Origin: Achromobacter pestifer
GTDB taxonomy: Bacteria; Pseudomonadota; Gammaproteobacteria; Burkholderiales; Burkholderiaceae_B
DNA: 64,000 nucleotides
Assembly: GCF_902859625.1 (NCBI RefSeq)
Contig: NZ_CADIJX010000016.1
Location: 1 to 64,000, forward strand
Direction of reading: 5' to 3'
Below are positions 58,248 through 64,000 of the stretch, piece after piece. Made by a program: the position numbers and the translations under genes. A model generated the notes under the pieces. It saw only the letters and a program-made list of their open reading frames with translations. It was not told where the DNA came from and did not search any database. Numbering within the stretch: the stretch's first letter is position 1; each line of letters starts with the position of its first letter.

Positions 58248-59189
58248 TCAGCGCAAACGGGGATTCAGGGCATCGCGCAGCCAATCGCCCAGCAGATTCA
58301 CCACCAGCACGATCAGGCTCAGATACAGCGCAGGGAAGACCACCACCCACCACTGCCCCGAAAACAAGAACTGGTTGCCCAGGCGGATCAAGGTGCCCAA
58401 CGACGGCTCGGTCGGCGGCATGCCCACGCCCAGGAAGCTCAGCGTCGCCTCGATCAGAATGGCCAGCCCCAGATTCAGCGTGGCAGTCACCATCACGGGC
58501 GTCAGGGTGTTGGGCAGGATGTGCGTCAGCATGATGCGCAAGGGACTGACCCGGATCAGCCGTGCCGCCTGCACGTATTCCTTGCCGCGCTCAACCAGCG
58601 CGGACGCCCTCACCGTCCGCGCGTACTGCACCCAATTGGTCATCGAGATGGCCAGGATCAGGATCACCGACGACAGCGTTTCGCGTAGACCAGGCGGCAG
58701 CAGTTGCCGGAACACGGCCGTCACCAGAATGGCGACAAGAATCGTGGGGATACTTAGCAGCGTATCGCCCAGCCGCATCAGCGCGTTGTCGATCCAACCG
58801 CCGAAGTAGCCCGCGGCCAACCCCACCAGCAGCCCGATCGCCAGCGACAGCACCACCGTCGCCAGACCGATCACCAGCGACATGCGTGAACCATACAAAA
58901 TGGCCGACCACACATCGCGCCCCTGCGTGTCCGTGCCCAGCAGGAATTGGGGATCGGCGCCTTCAATCCAGACAGGCGGCAGCTCGGCATTCAGCAAGTC
59001 CAGCTGCGCCAGGTCGTAAGGGTTCTGCGGCGCGATCCACGGCGCAAACAGCGCCAGCAACACCACCGCCAACAGCACGATGCCGGCGCCCATCGCCACG
59101 TAATCGTGCCGCAGGCTCCACCACAGGTCGCTTTGCAGAAAACGGGACAACCGGCTCTGCGTGCCGCCCGAAAAAGGGTTAGTGAGCAT
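58248..59189 (-). CDS. Dipeptide-class ABC permease (DppC type)
   Basis: 313 residues. Six helices, an N-terminal OppC_N segment, the LLGTDTQGRDVWSAILYGSRMSL entry motif and the EAA loop EYVQAARLIRVSPLRIML. It overlaps the DppB-type gene by 11 bases; ATG 59189. Confidence 0.9.
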   Translation of the reverse strand: MLTNPFSGGTQSRLSRFLQSDLWWSLRHDYVAMGAGIVLLAVVLLALFAPWIAPQNPYDLAQLDLLNAELPPVWIEGADPQFLLGTDTQGRDVWSAILYGSRMSLVIGLATVVLSLAIGLLVGLAAGYFGGWIDNALMRLGDTLLSIPTILVAILVTAVFRQLLPPGLRETLSSVILILAISMTNWVQYARTVRASALVERGKEYVQAARLIRVSPLRIMLTHILPNTLTPVMVTATLNLGLAILIEATLSFLGVGMPPTEPSLGTLIRLGNQFLFSGQWWVVVFPALYLSLIVLVVNLLGDWLRDALNPRLR

Positions 59190-60171
59190 TGGCGCCTCCT
59201 TTGACGTGCTGGCTGCGCAGGCGCGGGTCGACCACGCCATACATCATGTCCACCAACGTGTTCAGCGCCACGAAGATGAAGGACACGATCACCAGGTAGG
59301 CGGCCATGACGGGAATGTCCACGAACATGACCGATTGAATGAACAGCAAGCCCATGCCCGGCCACTGGAACACGGTTTCCGTGATCAGCGCGAAGGCGAT
59401 CAGGTTGCCGATCTGCATCCCCGTCACGGTGATGACGGGCATCAGACAGTTGCGCAGCGCCAGCCGAAAATGCACCACGCGATCCGGCAGCCCGCGGGCC
59501 CGGGCGAACTTGATGAACTCGGTGCGCAGCGTTTCCAGCATTTCGGCGCGCACCAGCCGCATGATCAACGTGATCTGGAACAACGCCAGCGTGATGGACG
59601 GCAACACCAGTGCGGCGCGGCCCGATGGTGTCAGCAGACCGGTGGACCATCCGCCGATCTTCACCGTGTCGCCTCGGCCAAACCCAGGCAACCAGCCCAA
59701 CTGCACCGAGAAGATCAGGATCAGCATGATGCCCACCACGAAGCTGGGCAAGGAGATGCCCAGGATGGACACGAATTGCAAGGCCTGCGCCACGCGCGAC
59801 TTGCGGTAGATGGCCGTCAACACGCCCAGCGGCACGCCGATGACCAGCGACAGCAGCGTCGCCATCATGACCAGTTCAAAGGTGGCCGGAAAGCGTTCGG
59901 CCACCAGCGCGAAGACGTCCTGTTGATTGCGGTACGAAATACCGAACTCACCCTGCGCCGCGTTGGTGACGAAATGCACGAACTGCATGCCCACCGACGT
60001 GTTCAGCCCCAGCCGCTCGCGCAACTCATCGCGCTGCGTCTGCGAGGCCTGCTCGTTCAGCATCATGTCGACGGGGTCGCCGACGAAACGGAAAATCACG
60101 AAAGCCAACAACGCCACCGCCAGCATCACGCCAACCGCGTTGAAGACCCGTCTAACAATGAATGCCAGCAT
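59179..60171 (-). CDS. Dipeptide-class ABC permease (DppB type)
   Basis: 330 residues with six helices. An N-terminal helix, a periplasmic loop with DELRERLGLNTSV, the EFIKFARARGLPDRVV EAA-type loop and SIMFVDIPVM-like C-terminus are typical of DppB. GGAG precedes ATG 60171. Pairs with the DppC-type protein. Confidence 0.9.
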   Translation of the reverse strand: MLAFIVRRVFNAVGVMLAVALLAFVIFRFVGDPVDMMLNEQASQTQRDELRERLGLNTSVGMQFVHFVTNAAQGEFGISYRNQQDVFALVAERFPATFELVMMATLLSLVIGVPLGVLTAIYRKSRVAQALQFVSILGISLPSFVVGIMLILIFSVQLGWLPGFGRGDTVKIGGWSTGLLTPSGRAALVLPSITLALFQITLIMRLVRAEMLETLRTEFIKFARARGLPDRVVHFRLALRNCLMPVITVTGMQIGNLIAFALITETVFQWPGMGLLFIQSVMFVDIPVMAAYLVIVSFIFVALNTLVDMMYGVVDPRLRSQHVKGGANAH

Positions 60172-60205
60172 GTGAGGCTCCCTTCAGACCCGATGTCAGA
60201 CTTCA

Positions 60206-60232
60206 GGGCTGCCGCGAAGCGCACGGCAGCCC
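60206..60232 (-). other. 9-bp hairpin between binding protein and permease genes
   Basis: GGGCTGCCG (60206-60214) and CGGCAGCCC (60224-60232) pair perfectly around a nine-base loop. On the minus strand no T-tract follows, so it more likely stabilises the upstream binding-protein mRNA after cleavage than terminates it. Confidence 0.5.
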
Positions 60233-60245
60233 GCCCACGCACGCC

Positions 60246-61823
60246 CTACTGCATGCGTACGTTCCACAGTCGTGCCTTGTTGTCCGGCATCTGAAGCACT
60301 TCACCCACCTTGTTGCCCACGGCCCAGGCCATGGGTTGCTGATGCAACGGCAGGAAGCGCACGTCGTCATGCAGCGTCTGCAACACCTCGGCCATCATCT
60401 GGATGCGCTTCTCGCGGTTCATCTCGGCGGCGGCCGCGTCGATCTTCGCGTCCAGCGCGGCGTCGCCCCACTGCCCCCAATTGAAGACGCCCGCAGGCCC
60501 CGTGCGGCTATGCATCACTTGCAGCAGGATCGACAGCGCGTCGATCTGCGGCTCGTTGGCCCAGCCATGGATGGTGATGTCGAACTCGCCGCGCGAGCGC
60601 TTCGGGTTCTGTAGCGAACGCGGCCCGCTGGCCAGCGTCGCCTTCACGCCAATGCGCGCCCACATCGACGCGGCGGCCTGGCAAAGTTCTTCCTCATTGA
60701 CGAACATGTCGTTCGAGCACAGCAGGGACAGCGTGAAGCCATCGGGGTACCCAGCGTCGGCCAGCAGCTTCTTGGCGCGCGCGGCGTCAAATGGCAGACG
60801 CTCTTCCTGCTTGCTTTCGTAGCCCGGAATCGACGGGGCCACCAACGCCCCCGTGGTGCGCGACAAGCCGCGCATCACGCGCTTTTGCAACAGGTCGGGC
60901 GACAGCGCCATGTACAACGCCTGGCGCACGCGCAGATCCTTCAGCGGATTCTTGTCGGTGATGTTCGAGGCCACCAGCTTGTCGCCCAGGTTGAAGCCGA
61001 AGTACAGCGTGCGCAATTCGGTGGCTGCCAGCACCTTCACATTCGGCGCGGCACGCAAACGGTCCAGATCTTGCAACGGCGCGTTTTCGGTGAAATTGAT
61101 ATCGCCTGACAACAATGCCGCCACCCGGGTTGGCGCTGACGCGATCGGGGTGAATTCGATACGGTCCAGGTTGTGGCGGGGCGTGTCCCACCAGTCCTTG
61201 TTCACCACCAGCACGGTGCGCGTATCGGGACGGTACGACTCCACCTTGAACGGGCCGGTGCCGTTGGCGTTGTGCGTGGCGTAGCCTTCGATCTTCTTGG
61301 CGGCGTCGGTTGGCCGGGTACTGTTGTTGTCCACCAGCCATTGGCGGTTGAAGATGAAGATGTTGGTCAGGTCGTTGAGCATCAACGGGTAGGGATGCGT
61401 CATTTCAATGTCGACCGTGAAATCGTCCACCTTGCGCACCGCCTTGAACGCCGGCAAATTGCCTTTCAGCGGCGAGGCATCGTCCGACACGCGGGTCATC
61501 GATGCCACCACGTCGTCGGCCGAGAACGACGCGCCGTTGTGAAACTTCACGCCCTGGCGCAGCTTGAAGCGCAGCACCGTGGGCGACGTGGCTTCCCAGG
61601 ATTCGGCCAACGCGGGCGTGATGTTGAACTTATCGTCATAGCGGATCAGCGCTTCGTACACGTGGTTCAGAAACGCCAGGTTGAAGGTACTGCCGTAGGA
61701 ATATGGGTCCAGCGAATCCAGGTCACGCGCGGCGCCCCACTTCAGCGTATTGGCGGCGGAAGCCCCGGTGATGGCGGATAGCGCGATCACCGCCCCGGCG
61801 GTCCATTTGAGCAACGTCTTCAT
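60246..61823 (-). CDS. Dipeptide-class ABC solute-binding protein (family 5)
   Basis: 525 residues. Signal peptide ends near GASAANTLKWG (residue 23). SBP_bac_5 motifs are present: LDSLDPYSYGSTFNLAFLNHVYEALI, the AESWEATSPTVLRFKLRQGVKFHNGASFSADDV region, and the late LPLHQQPMAW. It delivers an unknown solute to the DppBC-type permeases. It follows the racemase gene after 102 bases, with GGGAG before ATG 61823. Confidence 0.92.
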   Translation of the reverse strand: MKTLLKWTAGAVIALSAITGASAANTLKWGAARDLDSLDPYSYGSTFNLAFLNHVYEALIRYDDKFNITPALAESWEATSPTVLRFKLRQGVKFHNGASFSADDVVASMTRVSDDASPLKGNLPAFKAVRKVDDFTVDIEMTHPYPLMLNDLTNIFIFNRQWLVDNNSTRPTDAAKKIEGYATHNANGTGPFKVESYRPDTRTVLVVNKDWWDTPRHNLDRIEFTPIASAPTRVAALLSGDINFTENAPLQDLDRLRAAPNVKVLAATELRTLYFGFNLGDKLVASNITDKNPLKDLRVRQALYMALSPDLLQKRVMRGLSRTTGALVAPSIPGYESKQEERLPFDAARAKKLLADAGYPDGFTLSLLCSNDMFVNEEELCQAAASMWARIGVKATLASGPRSLQNPKRSRGEFDITIHGWANEPQIDALSILLQVMHSRTGPAGVFNWGQWGDAALDAKIDAAAAEMNREKRIQMMAEVLQTLHDDVRFLPLHQQPMAWAVGNKVGEVLQMPDNKARLWNVRMQ

Positions 61824-61925
61824 GGCTGCAACTCTCCCTTGTCTATCGGTCTGAAATACCGGTTTGTGCGCCAGGACCAGGCCCGGCGTGATGTGTGAAG
61901 AAGCAATCGGGTCGGGCCGGGCGCC

Positions 61926-62663
61926 TCAGGCCTGGACGCACAGGCGCTGGGCGCGGTCCAGCGAGGCCAGCGCCAGCACCTGGGCCAGCGCGGCGCGGTA
62001 GGAATCGATGATGGGCACGGCGGGCCGGCGCGGCAGCACCGGCAGGTAGCCGGCCAGGGCAGCGCCCGCCACGATCACCACGTCGGCACCCTGCGCCACG
62101 GCAGCGTCAAGCGCGCGGCTGACCTCGGCCGCCGACTCTGGCGAACGCGACACGTAGTCCAGCGCATTGCCGGGCAAGGCGATGATGCCGGCGCAGCGAG
62201 CATCCAGGCCCAACTGGCGGATCTGTTCACGCAGCATGCCGGGCCAGCGCTGACCCACGGTGACGATGGCGTAGCGATCGCCACGCTGCATCGCGGCCAT
62301 GATCGAGGCCTCGGCCATGCCCACGACGGGCACGGACAGGCATTCGCGCACGGCCCCGATACCGGGCTCGCCGAAACAGGCAAGCAGACAGGCATCGAAG
62401 GGGGTTTCCGCCCGCGAGACTTCGCGTTCAACGGTTTCCAGCACCGCGTGAGCGGCCACCGCCGCCTCAACCCGGCTGGCGATGTAGGCGGGCCCGAACG
62501 CGGCGGTCACGGCATGCACCTGCGCGGCGCCATGGAAGAACACCCGCGCCTGCTCAGCCAGGCTGCCGGTCAGGTCAGAGGTGGTGTTGCCGTTGATCAC
62601 CAGCAGGCGGTACGGCGTGAAGACGGGCCGATCGATGGCGATGGCGTCGGGCATTGCGGACAT
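61926..62663 (-). CDS. Asp/Glu/hydantoin racemase-fold protein with one catalytic Cys
   Basis: 245 residues. LLVINGNTTSDLT and LLACFGEPG (first catalytic Cys, residue 96) are typical of hydantoin and Asp/Glu racemases. The second catalytic Cys, normally in a GCAG motif, is missing: the position reads VAGAALAG, with Ala at about 201. A single-Cys protein of this fold might be a decarboxylase, isomerase or binding protein rather than a racemase. First gene of the minus-strand operon; starts at ATG 62663. Confidence 0.87.
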   Translation of the reverse strand: MSAMPDAIAIDRPVFTPYRLLVINGNTTSDLTGSLAEQARVFFHGAAQVHAVTAAFGPAYIASRVEAAVAAHAVLETVEREVSRAETPFDACLLACFGEPGIGAVRECLSVPVVGMAEASIMAAMQRGDRYAIVTVGQRWPGMLREQIRQLGLDARCAGIIALPGNALDYVSRSPESAAEVSRALDAAVAQGADVVIVAGAALAGYLPVLPRRPAVPIIDSYRAALAQVLALASLDRAQRLCVQA

Positions 62664-62681
62664 GGAACAAACCTCTATCGG

Positions 62682-62748
62682 TTTGTATACAAATATGAAT
62701 CAAAATTTCGACTCACAACAACAATTTTGTATAAATATTTGTATACGA
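62682..62748. promoter_or_regulatory. GntR-type operators between racemase operon and regulator gene
   Basis: TTTGTATACAAA (62682-62693) is a perfect 12-base palindrome. Two related sites follow: TTTGTATAAAT (62726-62736) and TTTGTATACGA (62738-62748). TTGTATACAA is a well-known recognition pattern of FadR-subfamily GntR proteins. The stretch 62690-62760 is the AT-rich core of the divergent promoter region. Confidence 0.7.
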
Positions 62749-62912
62749 TTTATGCCGACAATGTACGCGCATCAATGCTGCCTTCAAGCTATCGCTAACC
62801 CTTATCGCCCGGTGTAGTATGCTTGCCTACACCCCGCCGTGCGCGCCGGCAGCGGGTGCCGGACCCTTTCCAACACAATGAAAACGCGCATGCACAGGAG
62901 CCTAAGAAGAAG

Positions 62913-63632
62913 ATGAAACCTCTCGCGCCACCGGCTAACGAGCCCGCCAAGAAAGACACAAATCGCAGCGAAATCGTATACATGAATTTGCGCCGCGCGA
63001 TCATCGAGCAAGCGCTGCTACCCGGCGACAAGCTGCCGGAAGACGTGATCGGCGAACGCTTCGGCGTCAGCAGGACGATCGTGCGGGGCGTATTGACGCG
63101 CTTGTTCAGCGAAGGCCTGGTGGATCTGCGGCCCAATCGGGGCGCCGCCGTGGCCCGCCCCAGCCTGGAAGAAGCCCATGACATCTTTGAGGCCCGCCGT
63201 TGCCTGGAGCGCGACGTGGCTCGCCGGCTGGTGCAGCACATTACCGAAGCTGGCTTGACGCGCCTGGCGCAGCATGTGAAAGAAGAAGAAGCGGCCCGCC
63301 AGCGCAACAGCACGAACGAATCCATCCGGCTGTCGGGCGAATTCCACATCCTGATGGCCGAACTCTCGGGCAATGCGGTGTATGCCCGCTATGTGAACGA
63401 AATCGTGTCGCGCTGCTCGCTGATCCTGGCGCTTTATGGCCGGCCGCATTCCAGCGAATGCGCGGTCAGCGAACACATGGAGATTGTGGATAGCTTGCGT
63501 GCGCGCGATGAAAAACACGTGCTGCACCTGCTGGAGCACCATCTGGAGTCGGTCACCGCGCGTGCCCTGCTAAGCACCGACGGCTCGGGCGTGCGTGACA
63601 TCCGCAAGATCCTGGACCGCTACGGTACCTGA
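62913..63632 (+). CDS. GntR family regulator, FCD (FadR) subfamily
   Basis: 239 residues. A winged-helix DNA-binding domain (about 20-85; VYMNLRRAIIEQALLPGDKL, EDVIGERFGVSRTIVRGVLTRL) is followed by an all-helical FCD effector domain (about 95-225) with the metal-ligand Asp/His pattern EFHILMAEL and EHMEIVDSL. Divergent from the racemase operon, it probably represses that operon and itself until an effector binds. Start ATG 62913 follows AGGAG at a rather long distance; upstream in-frame ATG is absent. Confidence 0.9.
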   Translation: MKPLAPPANEPAKKDTNRSEIVYMNLRRAIIEQALLPGDKLPEDVIGERFGVSRTIVRGVLTRLFSEGLVDLRPNRGAAVARPSLEEAHDIFEARRCLERDVARRLVQHITEAGLTRLAQHVKEEEAARQRNSTNESIRLSGEFHILMAELSGNAVYARYVNEIVSRCSLILALYGRPHSSECAVSEHMEIVDSLRARDEKHVLHLLEHHLESVTARALLSTDGSGVRDIRKILDRYGT

Positions 63633-63745
63633 GCGCATCGCATGCGCATGCCGCGCGGCGATGGATGCCAACAGTGGCGCGAACGAGCCACGTAGGGGCG
63701 GACCCGCCCGATGGGCGTGCCAGTCACATCCCCTGAGAATGAGAA

Positions 63746-63766
63746 AAGCGCCCGGTCAGGGCGCTT
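63746..63766 (-). terminator. Terminator at the 3' end of the small ORF
   Basis: AAGCGCCC (63746-63753) and GGGCGCTT (63759-63766) form an 8-bp stem. On the minus strand TTTTC follows, so it probably terminates the gene at 63781. On the plus strand it could also stop the regulator transcript. Confidence 0.65.
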
Positions 63767-63780
63767 CTTCGTTCTGGGGC

Positions 63781-63975
63781 CTAGATTTCGCGTTCTTCCG
63801 TCTTGAGGTTGTTGTCGCGGGCGAAATCCACCACGAACTTATACGCCAGCGGTTCCAGGTCGCGCAAACGCAGGTCGACCACGATTCCGCGCACGCCGTC
63901 GATCACGACGGGCAGCACATAAGGCGAATAGGTGAGGTGGTTACCAGCACTGCCGGGAGGCCGGAACTGTGCCAT
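63781..63975 (-). CDS. Small hypothetical protein
   Basis: 64 residues (MAQFRPPGSAGNHLTYS start), with VLPVVIDGVRGIVVDLRLRDLEPLAYKFVVDFARDNN, which looks like a compact alpha/beta domain. No signal or known motif. The start is ATG 63975. The terminator 15 bases downstream supports a real gene. Nothing can be said about the 25 bases beyond it. Confidence 0.6.
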   Translation of the reverse strand: MAQFRPPGSAGNHLTYSPYVLPVVIDGVRGIVVDLRLRDLEPLAYKFVVDFARDNNLKTEEREI

Positions 63976-64000
63976 TACGCCAGCGAGCCGCTCCGCCCAA

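Overview
The window is high-GC beta-proteobacterial chromosome. The gene set (RNase G, MsbA, LpxO, KdkA, DnaE followed directly by core-LPS genes, TRAP and dipeptide-type ABC loci) points to Alcaligenaceae, most likely Achromobacter or a close Bordetella relative. That assignment is from gene content and protein wording recalled from memory; no search was run. I see no tRNA, rRNA, IS element, prophage or CRISPR array.

Layout. 1-658 has no gene but holds three similar minus-strand promoter-like sequences, a strong hairpin and a pair of TATA palindromes ahead of rng. 659-6438: rng, a small membrane protein, a DUF3053 lipoprotein and two divergent diguanylate cyclases. 6469-10564: a small unknown ORF, a Kef-type antiporter and msbA. 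10663-21888: envelope block with a GT9 heptosyltransferase-like gene, a DUF218 protein, a Cys-cluster protein, then six minus-strand core-LPS genes (three GT4, WaaE, two NodB-type deacetylases) translationally chained behind dnaE. 22017-26023: lpxO and a two-gene ABC importer whose permease is a fused double domain. 26024-26949 is a 926-base non-coding stretch with three consecutive inverted-repeat-bracketed modules, the most unusual structure in the window. 26950-36707: hrpA, argA with an attenuator-like leader, yggX, a phospholipase C without a visible export signal, phoU behind a Pho box, and rpiA. 36748-42674: aidB, an amidase, rmuC, an AAG-type glycosylase and an ArsC/Spx-like protein. 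42671-46631: potFGHI. 46778-50455: kdkA, a truncated globin and an FtsX-type permease. 50558-53446: a TRAP transporter (DctPQM).

53527-63632 looks like one dedicated uptake and catabolism locus: a GntR/FadR regulator divergent from racemase, binding protein, two permeases, two amidohydrolases and two ATPases. The regulator probably binds TTTGTATACAAA-type palindromes in the shared intergenic region. Two of its enzymes lack residues usually called catalytic (HxH in one amidohydrolase, the second Cys in the racemase). The substrate cannot be read from the sequence; a small cyclic amide or N-heterocycle is the most economical inference. The window ends with a small unknown ORF on the minus strand.
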